Assembly (NCBI GenBank): GCA_903928365.1 | Contig: CAIYQV010000452.1 | Span: forward strand, 1-5,283 | Origin: an uncultured Flavobacteriia bacterium | GTDB lineage: Bacteria; Bacteroidota; Bacteroidia; Flavobacteriales_D; Crocinitomicaceae | Direction of reading: 5' to 3' | Length of the DNA stretch: 5,283 bases | Shown: positions 1 to 5,283 of the stretch, piece after piece | Position numbering within the stretch: the stretch's first letter is position 1 | Layout: each line of letters starts with the position of its first letter | Notes under the pieces: model-generated | The model's input: only the letters and a program-made list of their open reading frames with translations | What the model was told of the DNA's origin: nothing | Databases searched by the model: none | Translations under genes and position numbers: made by a program

Positions 1-2318
1 GGATTTGCTGGATCAGCTCCAATTTCTGCACAATCATTTTCACCATCACCATCCGTATCGGGGTTGTTCGGATCCGTGCCGGCGAGTGTTTCGTCCGTAT
101 TCAGACAACCATCACCATCCAGGTCAGGTGTTTCCGGAATAAAGAATGCTACAATGTTTTCTGCACCGGAAATATTCAGACTGTTCGTGTCTGATGTAAT
201 TGGACTCAACATAGGCCCGATGGTATATTCCCAATGGTCAAATACAAAACCTGGTAACGGTCTAGCAACTAAATTGGTGCTTATTCCTCCAAAATATTGC
301 GTACTCCATGGATAAGATGGGGCCCACATGGAATTTACCTTGATCTCTCCAGCGTTTACCGGAGAAACATCAAACGTAACATCAAACGGACCTGTTAGGC
401 TATAACAATCAATCAATCCCTGCTCCAGTGCGGCACAGCGGGCGTCAATAAAATCATTCAACTGTTGAACTCTTGATTGCCAACCAGGCATAGTTCCCCC
501 CCATTTAGATACCTGACCAGGCATTTCAGGGGTAATCTCATTTATCATGCTGTCCAAAAGCGAATGCATGTAATCACAAGAGAAAAAGGTATTTACGAGA
601 TCTACATATCTGGTCACGTAATATTGTTCCACCGCAGGGTTTTCATTAATCAGTTTGTCAAGGATCTCGGTATGTCCCTGCCCGCCTGGATTCGGAAGAT
701 TCTCAACATTACATGGATCAGCATTTGCTGTTGCGTCTGGAATGCCTGTATAGTTGATATAATGACCGAAGGTAGCATCCATGTCCCAAAGTGTATAACG
801 CCATTTTTTCTTGTCGCCCAATGGATCCATTCCTCTCCACCAAGCTGTATTCCAGTTTAACCAGTCTTGATTGACAACATAAGAGTTGAACATAAAATAA
901 TCACAAAGTGACTCCCAATTGAGTAAGCTGTCGACATAAGCAAAATTGGTGGGGTTACCCATGTTGTTGGTTTGAATGTAATTTACCAGATTATTCCAAT
1001 CAGGTTGAGCGTTTGGTGCACCATATTCCATCCAGGTGCCACCCCAAGTTTTTAGGTATTGAAGATTGAATTTATCCTGATTGAAATAATACTCCGTATA
1101 ATCATGGTCATCCGCTTTTTCTCGGATTTCATACACCCCCCAATACTGACCATTCAAATAAACAACACAAGGACGCCATGTGCGTTCGTCCAATTTCATG
1201 TCGGCGCGTATGGAAAGTGTATGAATAAATGCATCGCGAATATGGGCGCCATTTTCAAATGAATAATTATCACTGGCTGCCGGTTTGAGAATAACTCGTT
1301 GAAAATTATCTCTTGTGTTTTCCGGAAATATCTGATGCTCTAATTCGGCAGCATAGCCGAACTCATCACGCGTAATATAGTCAAACCCTCGCTGATCATA
1401 GGCCCATGAATCATTTCCATGTTTATTGAATTCCCCCTGACCTTCATCTATAAACGAGCCATCGTCTTCAAACAACTCAAATGCACCAACCTTTGTTGAG
1501 CCACCTTGATTTCCATTTGCTACCAAATCATATACCTGCTGACTGCATACGGATACTACGGGAATGGTGTGTGTAACCCCAATAAAATACGTGTTCGTCT
1601 CTGTAAAGGATGGTTGATCCGTTCCGAACGCCGCAGCCCTCAAAACGGTGGTTGTGTTAATGGAAATCGGTCCAGAATAAGCCGTTGAGGTTGTTGTTGG
1701 ATTCGAACCATTTGTGGTGTAACGAATCGTTGCCGAAGGATCACTACAGGTAATAGAAACGGTCTGAGAACCCGCATAAAATCCTGGAGCAAGACTCATG
1801 ACGGGTGTGGGTATATAAAAATTTTGTCCGCCAGTATTTGCAGCGTTTGGAGTGGGGGTGGTAAAAAGTTTCCAGTCAGCAGCGCCATTAGCGGATCGTC
1901 CTATAGAATGGTCCGCTTTTGTCAAATGAACTATTTTAATGGAATCTACAACCACTCCTGATGGATTCGCAAGAATAATCCACTCATTAGATGTTTGTTT
2001 TAAGGAAAAATTAGGATGGTATTGCGTTCCGGATACTAAATCACGTTTAGAACAATAAACCATTTTATATCCATTAGCGTTGATCGAACCACTTGGTATT
2101 TGCCACTTGGTCAGATTACTGGATTTATCAGAAAGGTAATAGCCTGTAAGATCTATTGCGCCTGACCCAGCATTGTAAATTTCGATCCAGTCTTCTCTTT
2201 GACCAAATGCATCTGTAATTCCGGAAACGTTGGAACAAGAATATTCATTGATCCATAGCTGCGCATTTGAAACTGAACATGTCAGTATTGCTAGGATTAA
2301 AAGGAGTTGTTTTAGCAT
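1..2318 (-). CDS. Secreted CotH kinase family protein with lamin tail domain and TSP3 repeats (3' end off window)
   Basis: The reading frame is open from the ATG at 2318 to the left edge: 772 codons, no stop, C-terminus missing. Residues 1-19 form a signal peptide ending SNA before Gln20. Residues 21-150 resemble a lamin tail domain (LWINEYSCSN, EDWIEIYNAG, DLTGYYLSD). Residues 172-245 resemble the chitobiase C-terminal beta domain (ATIRYTTNGSNPT, PISINTTTVLRA). Residues 280-630 match CotH: LNGQYWGVYEIREKAD at 388-403, NQDWLNWN at 483-490 and WRYTLWDMDATFG at 506-518. Asp485 as catalytic residue and Asp512/Asp514 as metal ligands are inferred. CotH proteins are atypical secreted protein kinases; the target here is unknown. 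Residues 645-728 resemble an InlB-type beta repeat. From 731, Asp/Gly-rich thrombospondin type 3 repeats begin. A T9SS sorting domain could lie beyond the edge, but this is not seen. AAAGG lies 10 bases before the start. Thirteen cysteines, one of them in the signal peptide, suit an exported protein. Confidence 0.9.
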   Translation of the reverse strand, partial: MLKQLLLILAILTCSVSNAQLWINEYSCSNVSGITDAFGQREDWIEIYNAGSGAIDLTGYYLSDKSSNLTKWQIPSGSINANGYKMVYCSKRDLVSGTQYHPNFSLKQTSNEWIILANPSGVVVDSIKIVHLTKADHSIGRSANGAADWKLFTTPTPNAANTGGQNFYIPTPVMSLAPGFYAGSQTVSITCSDPSATIRYTTNGSNPTTTSTAYSGPISINTTTVLRAAAFGTDQPSFTETNTYFIGVTHTIPVVSVCSQQVYDLVANGNQGGSTKVGAFELFEDDGSFIDEGQGEFNKHGNDSWAYDQRGFDYITRDEFGYAAELEHQIFPENTRDNFQRVILKPAASDNYSFENGAHIRDAFIHTLSIRADMKLDERTWRPCVVYLNGQYWGVYEIREKADDHDYTEYYFNQDKFNLQYLKTWGGTWMEYGAPNAQPDWNNLVNYIQTNNMGNPTNFAYVDSLLNWESLCDYFMFNSYVVNQDWLNWNTAWWRGMDPLGDKKKWRYTLWDMDATFGHYINYTGIPDATANADPCNVENLPNPGGQGHTEILDKLINENPAVEQYYVTRYVDLVNTFFSCDYMHSLLDSMINEITPEMPGQVSKWGGTMPGWQSRVQQLNDFIDARCAALEQGLIDCYSLTGPFDVTFDVSPVNAGEIKVNSMWAPSYPWSTQYFGGISTNLVARPLPGFVFDHWEYTIGPMLSPITSDTNSLNISGAENIVAFFIPETPDLDGDGCLNTDETLAGTDPNNPDTDGDGENDCAEIGADPAN
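3..128 (-). repeat. Thrombospondin type 3 calcium-binding repeats in the CotH protein
   Basis: Codons 731-772 encode two units about 22 residues long, starting DLDGDGCLNTDE and DTDGDGENDCAE, each followed by a (T/A)DPNNP or ADPANP linker. At DNA level the 12-mer CCATCACCATCC occurs at 43-54 and 109-120, exactly 66 bases apart. The DxDGDG loop is the known calcium-binding signature of these repeats, which usually act as rigid spacers in secreted Bacteroidota proteins. The array probably continues past the left edge. Confidence 0.85.
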
Positions 2319-2347
2319 CGTGTATCAACCTTTGAATGGCTTCTGAC

Positions 2348-2370
2348 GTTAATATTACTAAATTATTAAC
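2348..2370. repeat. Inverted repeat GTTAATA-N9-TATTAAC
   Basis: Two perfect 7-base arms at 2348-2354 and 2364-2370 are separated by 9 bases, 30 bases upstream of the CotH start. The symmetry and size would fit a dimeric repressor or activator site placed over the minus-strand promoter region. The arms are AT-rich, so chance is a real alternative. Confidence 0.35.
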
Positions 2371-2389
2371 TGAAAAAGCTACTTTTAAA

Positions 2390-2418
2390 GACGCAAAAAA
2401 AGGTAAAACCGTTGCGTC
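2390..2418. repeat. Inverted repeat GACGCAA-N15-TTGCGTC
   Basis: Perfect 7-base arms at 2390-2396 and 2412-2418 flank a 15-base spacer, ending 20 bases before the lipoprotein ATG. It has higher GC than its surroundings. It could be an operator or a leader hairpin in the plus-strand transcript. It has no following T-run, so it is not a terminator. The function is inferred only from symmetry and position. Confidence 0.35.
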
Positions 2419-2438
2419 AATTACTCAAATACAAAAAT

Positions 2439-2864
2439 ATGCTCAAACCAACTTCTTTTCTCTTAGGAACCTTGTTGCTGCTTTCTGGCTGTGCCAAATA
2501 TGAGGGCACCGGAGGAAAATCGTCCATTACTGGAAAAATCGTTCTGAATCAGCGACTTTATGTCAATGGGATTCTCACCGACAGTGTTGTCCTTTCTGGC
2601 GCCAAAGAAGACGTGTATATCGTTTATGGAGATGGCGACCTTGTCTTCGATGATAAGGTAGAGTGTAACTATGACGGAACCTTTAAGTTTGATTACATGC
2701 AGCCCGGTACGTATACCATTTTTGCATACAATGAGCTATTCCATCCAGGGCCAAATGCCACCAATAATGATGATGACTACTACAGTAACGACGCCGTGAA
2801 AGTAAGCATCGAATTGGGTAAAAATGAAGATGTTGATGCCGGAACAATTACGCTGATTAAATGA
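2439..2864 (+). CDS. Small lipoprotein with predicted carboxypeptidase-regulatory/Cna-B-like beta fold
   Basis: This is a 141-residue protein. Residues 1-17 are a short signal peptide and the lipobox LLSGC puts the lipidated cysteine at 18, so it should be anchored in the envelope, probably the outer membrane. The mature part has the look of a transthyretin/Cna-B-type beta sandwich: an SITGKI opening strand, GAKEDVYIVYGDGD in the middle, then YDGTFKFDYMQPGTYTIFAY, the glycine-turn and PGTYT pattern typical of carboxypeptidase regulatory-like domains. An Asp/Asn-rich loop (NNDDDYYSND) follows and may bind a cation (inference). The ATG at 2439 is preferred to an in-frame TTG at 2412, because it gives a standard-length lipoprotein signal and because 2412 falls inside an inverted repeat arm. 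The stop overlaps the next start (ATGA), so both genes are probably translated together. The specific function is unknown. Confidence 0.85.
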   Translation: MLKPTSFLLGTLLLLSGCAKYEGTGGKSSITGKIVLNQRLYVNGILTDSVVLSGAKEDVYIVYGDGDLVFDDKVECNYDGTFKFDYMQPGTYTIFAYNELFHPGPNATNNDDDYYSNDAVKVSIELGKNEDVDAGTITLIK

Positions 2865-3586
2865 AGTCTGCCCTATTCCTGATTTCTTTTTTGTGGGTGA
2901 TTGCGTTGTTTGGACAACAGCAAGAGGGTAAAATCTGGCTTCAAACCGGAGTGAAAAACCAATTCAAAAAAAACTGGGAATGGAGCATTGATCTAACGAA
3001 TCGCGTTGGCAGCGATGGTCTTGAAACGTTTTTCTCACAAGCTTCTATAAAATATAAACTTACCAAATGGCTTAGGCCCTCTGTTGATTACCGTTCCATC
3101 CTGGATAAAGATAAATACGGGAATTACCTCTTTTCAAACAGGCTCAATGTAAATGCCGATATGAAACATACGCTTGACAGATTGGGCCTCGGACTAAGAG
3201 TACGTTATCAATATTCATTCAGTGGCACAAAGCAATCTTCCTACGATGCTGAATTCGATCAAGCCGTGCGTTTGAAGCCTCAGATAACTTATGACATCAA
3301 AAAAACCAAATGGAGTCCAATCTGGAGCATTGAATTTTTTTACAACCCTTCTTACGGTCCTGCGGGACGTCAATTAACAAAATACCGCATGTTTATCGGA
3401 GCGCAACTTGATTTGAAAGGCCCTCACAATTTTGCCTTGGGATATATCCTTGATCAGGAGTTAAATACCGCTCGGCCTGATACGAAACACATTCTCAATG
3501 TATCGTATTCACTGGACCTTGGTGCAATAAAGAAATCGGACAAAAAGGATAAAAAATCAGGGGGCAGCGACCTCTTCAACGAGTAG
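2861..3586 (+). CDS. DUF2490 family outer-membrane beta-barrel protein
   Basis: This is a 241-residue protein. A signal peptide covers residues 1-18, with likely cleavage at ALFG before Gln19, a common Bacteroidota pattern. The rest alternates short amphipathic beta strands with polar turns and many aromatic residues, as in DUF2490 proteins: KIWLQTGVKNQFKKNWEWSI at 24-43, LTKWLRPSVDYRSI at 67-80, and a late strand LGYILDQELN at 193-202. The last barrel strand appears to be HILNVSYSLDL at 210-220. After it comes a Lys/Gly/Ser-rich tail (221-241) unlike a barrel strand. DUF2490 has no assigned biochemical role; an outer-membrane barrel location is inferred from composition. Its ATG overlaps the stop of the preceding lipoprotein gene, implying translational coupling. 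Its last 30 bases overlap the convergent gldH. Confidence 0.85.
   Translation: MKSALFLISFLWVIALFGQQQEGKIWLQTGVKNQFKKNWEWSIDLTNRVGSDGLETFFSQASIKYKLTKWLRPSVDYRSILDKDKYGNYLFSNRLNVNADMKHTLDRLGLGLRVRYQYSFSGTKQSSYDAEFDQAVRLKPQITYDIKKTKWSPIWSIEFFYNPSYGPAGRQLTKYRMFIGAQLDLKGPHNFALGYILDQELNTARPDTKHILNVSYSLDLGAIKKSDKKDKKSGGSDLFNE
3557..3586. other. Convergent coding overlap between the DUF2490 gene and gldH
   Basis: The TAG of the plus-strand gene (3584-3586) lies inside gldH, and the gldH stop (TCA at 3557-3559 read in reverse) lies inside the DUF2490 gene. The codons of the two genes are in register: SGGSDLFNE on one strand and LLVEEVAAP on the other. No terminator hairpin fits between the genes, so transcripts from both sides must run into the opposite gene or end by another mechanism. 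Confidence 0.9.
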
Positions 3587-4027
3587 GCCAATATCAATTA
3601 CCTCATCTATTCTGCTCTCCGTAATTCCCTGTTCGATGACAAAAATATACTTGCCTGATTTGGGTAATTTTCTGTTTTTGAAATAGATACTTTTTTCAAC
3701 GATGGTACCTGTTTTTTTACCCGTCCAAGACCCATCAGGGTTGGTGAGTTTGATCTCATAAGGCTCACGCACTTTTTGACCATCAGGAGTCGCCGTGTTC
3801 AAGTAAATCCATAGATTACTGAATTTGTACTCGGTCGTTGTTCGAAGTGTAATGATAAAATTGTACGCTTTAGACGTATCCTGAATATCGACCGTAAAAG
3901 AAGGTTTTACCTTTTGAGACCATTCATTGTTCTCAAAATCATAAGACTTCTCATACACTGGAGCAGAGGAGCATCCTGCTAACAAGAAACCAACCACCAC
4001 AATTATACTACTGATTTGCGCCTTCAT
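3557..4027 (-). CDS. gldH: Gliding motility lipoprotein GldH
   Basis: This is a 156-residue protein from the ATG at 4027. Residues 1-18 are a lipoprotein signal peptide and the lipobox LLAGC gives lipidated Cys19. The body fits GldH: DTSKAYNFIITLRTTTEYKF at 50-69, SNLWIYLNTATPDGQ at 70-84, a TNPDGSWTGKK turn at 95-105, KSIYFKNRKLPKSGKYIFVI at 112-131, and the closing IDEVIDIGLLVE. In Flavobacterium johnsoniae GldH is a membrane lipoprotein required for gliding; its exact role in the gliding/T9SS apparatus is not settled. Other possible starts are ATG 4033, which has AGG eight bases upstream, and GTG 4054. I prefer 4027 because it gives a positively charged signal-peptide start (MK). The gene overlaps the end of ricT by 20 bases, so the two are likely co-transcribed and translationally coupled. 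Confidence 0.9.
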   Translation of the reverse strand: MKAQISSIIVVVGFLLAGCSSAPVYEKSYDFENNEWSQKVKPSFTVDIQDTSKAYNFIITLRTTTEYKFSNLWIYLNTATPDGQKVREPYEIKLTNPDGSWTGKKTGTIVEKSIYFKNRKLPKSGKYIFVIEQGITESRIDEVIDIGLLVEEVAAP

Positions 4028-5282
4028 TTCCATTGGGTTTACCTGAATTTCCACCGCGGCGTTTATGACGTTTATTCCGGTTTCCTACAGGCCTGTTTTC
4101 ATTGTCTGCGGGCTTATTTTGCTGTTGTGTGTGGGCTTTCGGCTGGGCCGGGTTGTTTTCTCCCTGTTCTTTTCTTGGACCGTTTTTCTTTTTCTTCTTT
4201 TTAGACTTGAATGCATGTTCAAAGCGATTCAAACTATCTTGACCAACTACATTGGTATAATCCGGCTCCTTCACAACTACTTCAGCAACAAATTCCAGTA
4301 ATTCTTTCGGTTTTTTACCTTCCTTATTCATTGTAACGATCTCCCTCACTCGATCCGGATCGAGTGCGATCAAGCCACTACCTATTGCCGCTTCTCCTTC
4401 ATAGGCATACCACATCTGACGCTTGAAAACATCCGTTTTGATATGAAACGCAGAACCTTTTTCTGTGTAGATCTTGGTATCTGATTTTGGAAAAGACTTG
4501 ATGGCATCAAGGTACATGTCGAGCTCGTAATTGAGACAACACTTTAACTTACCACATTGGCCTGCAAGCTTTTGAGGATTCAGTGACAATTGCTGATAAC
4601 GCGCCGCTGAAGTGGAAACAGAACGAAAATCCGTTAACCAAGTCGAGCAGCACAATTCACGGCCACACGAACCAATTCCCCCCAGCCTTGATGCCTCCTG
4701 ACGAGATCCAATCTGGCGCATTTCAATCCGAATCTTGAATTGATCTGCCATGTCCTTGATCAATTGACGGAAATCCACCCTTCCTTCTGCAGTATAATAA
4801 AACGTTGCCTTCGAAAGATCTCCCTGATACTCCACATCCGAAATTTTCATTTCAAGGTTCAAATTCAGAGCGAGGGTGCGCGATTTGTACATCGCCTCCT
4901 TTTCAAGCGACCGCGCATTAATCCATTTATCGATCTCTTCCTGAGAAGCAATTCGAAGTATTTTTTTTGCCTCCAACGGCTTGAAGCCCGGCGCTTTTTT
5001 CTTTACCTGAATTCTGGCTAATTCACCGACCACTGAGACGACTCCAACGTCATAGCCTGGACTTGCCTCCACAACTACCACATCTCCTGCAAACAACGAA
5101 AGTCCGTTTGCATTTCGGTAAAAACTTTTTCGGCTATTCTTAAACCGAATTTCTACTATGTCATAAGGTGATTGTCCGCCTGGCAAAGCAATATTCGCCA
5201 GCCAATCATATACCTCTAGTTTATTACATCCGCCAGAACTACAGGTTCCATTGTTTTTACAGCCTTTCGGTGTACCACCGTT
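4008..5282 (-). CDS. ricT: RicT/YaaT-type PSP1 domain protein (5' end off window)
   Basis: The frame is open to the right edge: 424 codons plus stop, N-terminus missing. The TTG at 5186 is an internal leucine, since family-like sequence continues upstream (GCKNNGTCSSGGCNKLEVYD). Window residues 142-198 carry the PSP1 core (LEMKISDVEYQGD, YTAEGRVDFRQLIKDMADQF, IRIEMRQIGSRQE). Next come GGIGSCGRELCCSTWL and AGQCGKLKCCLNYE, with cysteines at 206, 211, 212, 243, 248 and 249. In Bacillus subtilis the related RicT (YaaT) joins RicA and RicF in an iron-sulfur complex acting with RNase Y in mRNA processing; the C-terminal cysteines correspond. An extra Cys-rich motif (8, 14, 19) sits at the N-terminus. 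From window residue 359 on, the tail is Lys/Asn/Gln/Gly-rich and looks disordered. Cytoplasmic; gldH follows with a short overlap. Confidence 0.9.
   Translation of the reverse strand, partial: NGGTPKGCKNNGTCSSGGCNKLEVYDWLANIALPGGQSPYDIVEIRFKNSRKSFYRNANGLSLFAGDVVVVEASPGYDVGVVSVVGELARIQVKKKAPGFKPLEAKKILRIASQEEIDKWINARSLEKEAMYKSRTLALNLNLEMKISDVEYQGDLSKATFYYTAEGRVDFRQLIKDMADQFKIRIEMRQIGSRQEASRLGGIGSCGRELCCSTWLTDFRSVSTSAARYQQLSLNPQKLAGQCGKLKCCLNYELDMYLDAIKSFPKSDTKIYTEKGSAFHIKTDVFKRQMWYAYEGEAAIGSGLIALDPDRVREIVTMNKEGKKPKELLEFVAEVVVKEPDYTNVVGQDSLNRFEHAFKSKKKKKKNGPRKEQGENNPAQPKAHTQQQNKPADNENRPVGNRNKRHKRRGGNSGKPNGNEGANQ
4011..4208 (-). other. Basic low-complexity C-terminal tail of RicT
   Basis: This 66-residue segment begins KSKKKKKKNGP, contains KRHKRRGG, and is otherwise Asn/Gln/Gly/Pro-rich with no hydrophobic core. 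It looks like a disordered, strongly positive extension such as is found in RNA-associated proteins. RNA or ribosome contact is an inference from charge alone. The DNA includes A-rich codon runs for the lysine tract (about 4185-4206). Confidence 0.75.
5226..5261 (-). other. N-terminal cysteine motif C-x5-C-x4-C in RicT
   Basis: The segment reads GCKNNGTCSSGGCNK, giving cysteines spaced C-x5-C-x4-C within small and polar residues, directly before LEVYDWLANI. Such spacing could bind zinc or be part of an iron-sulfur site. From memory, similar leaders occur in Bacteroidota PSP1 proteins but not in the Bacillus protein. A fourth ligand may lie beyond the window edge. Confidence 0.6.
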
Positions 5283-5283
5283 A

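Larger units (their letters stand above)
2319..2438. promoter_or_regulatory. Divergent intergenic region between the CotH gene and the lipoprotein/DUF2490 pair
   Basis: This is the only non-coding spacer in the window and must hold the start signals for two divergent units. It is AT-rich. No clean Bacteroidota promoter (TTG at -33 with TAnnTTTG at -7) was found. The closest -7 matches, each one base off, are TACTTTTA at 2380-2387 on the plus strand and TAATTTAG at 2365-2358 on the minus strand, and neither has a well-spaced TTG. The plus-strand start has no Shine-Dalgarno sequence but an A-rich leader. The minus-strand start has AAAGG (complement of 2329-2333) 10 bases upstream. Confidence 0.5.

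Noticed and set aside
477..860. 127-codon plus-strand reading frame, and shorter ones at 64-315, 1059-1262 and 1506-1688
   Set aside because: All lie antisense to the CotH gene, whose frame gives recognisable domains throughout. Their translations show no family-like pattern.
2358..2387. Near-matches to the Bacteroidota -7 box (TACTTTTA on plus, TAATTTAG on minus)
   Set aside because: Each misses one consensus base and neither has a TTG at proper spacing. In AT-rich DNA such matches are expected by chance, so they are not listed as promoters.
2390..2418. GACGCAA/TTGCGTC hairpin as a terminator
   Set aside because: There is no T-run after the stem in either direction, the loop is long, and no gene ends next to it.
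2412..2438. TTG start extending the lipoprotein by nine residues
   Set aside because: It would lengthen the signal peptide beyond the usual lipoprotein form and sits within an inverted repeat arm. ATG 2439 gives a standard signal with lipobox.
4182..4208. Possible ribosomal frameshift site in the lysine-codon run of ricT
   Set aside because: No A-AAA-AAG heptamer in the right phase is present, and the zero frame goes on to a normal stop that overlaps gldH in the expected manner.
4016..5021. Plus-strand reading frames at 4016-4204, 4065-4301 and 4740-5021
   Set aside because: They are antisense to ricT, which is clearly conserved. Their composition reflects the reverse of its Lys-rich and PSP1 codons.
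5184..5186. TTG at 5186 as the start of ricT
   Set aside because: The frame stays open to the window edge with the cysteine motif and LEVYDWLANI upstream, so this codon is an internal leucine.

Overview
The window looks like a chromosomal fragment from a gliding or type IX secretion (T9SS)-type Bacteroidota, most likely Flavobacteriia-like. The evidence is a GldH gliding lipoprotein (a family essentially confined to this phylum) directly downstream of a PSP1/RicT gene, a secreted CotH-kinase protein with lamin-tail and thrombospondin type 3 modules, a DUF2490 outer-membrane barrel protein, and A-rich translation starts without a strong Shine-Dalgarno sequence. Genes are densely packed. The only non-coding stretch is a divergent spacer of about 120 bp.

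Layout. (1) Bases 1-2318, minus strand: the first 772 codons of a large secreted multidomain protein, cut by the left edge. Its order is signal peptide, lamin tail domain, chitobiase-like C-terminal beta domain, CotH kinase domain, InlB-repeat-like beta domain, and thrombospondin type 3 calcium repeats running off the window. (2) Bases 2319-2438: a divergent intergenic region with two perfect 7-bp inverted repeats. (3) Bases 2439-3586, plus strand: a two-gene unit with an ATGA start/stop overlap, encoding a small lipoprotein with a carboxypeptidase-regulatory/Cna-B-like beta fold and a DUF2490 outer-membrane beta-barrel protein. (4) Bases 3557-5282, minus strand: ricT (5' end off the right edge) followed by gldH, overlapping each other. 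gldH also overlaps the convergent DUF2490 gene tail-to-tail by 30 bp.

How the genes relate. The plus-strand pair and gldH/CotH products all belong to the cell envelope or surface, whereas RicT is cytoplasmic. ricT next to gldH is an arrangement I recall as common in Bacteroidota (established knowledge from memory, not checked here). The lipoprotein/DUF2490 pair is the least characterised part and probably acts as a unit in the outer membrane (inference). No RNA genes, CRISPR arrays, insertion sequences or convincing factor-independent terminators were seen. The window mostly reads as ordinary core and surface genes. The points worth a second look are the CotH architecture, the coupled pair of unknown function, the convergent coding overlap, and the extra N-terminal cysteine motif and basic tail of RicT.
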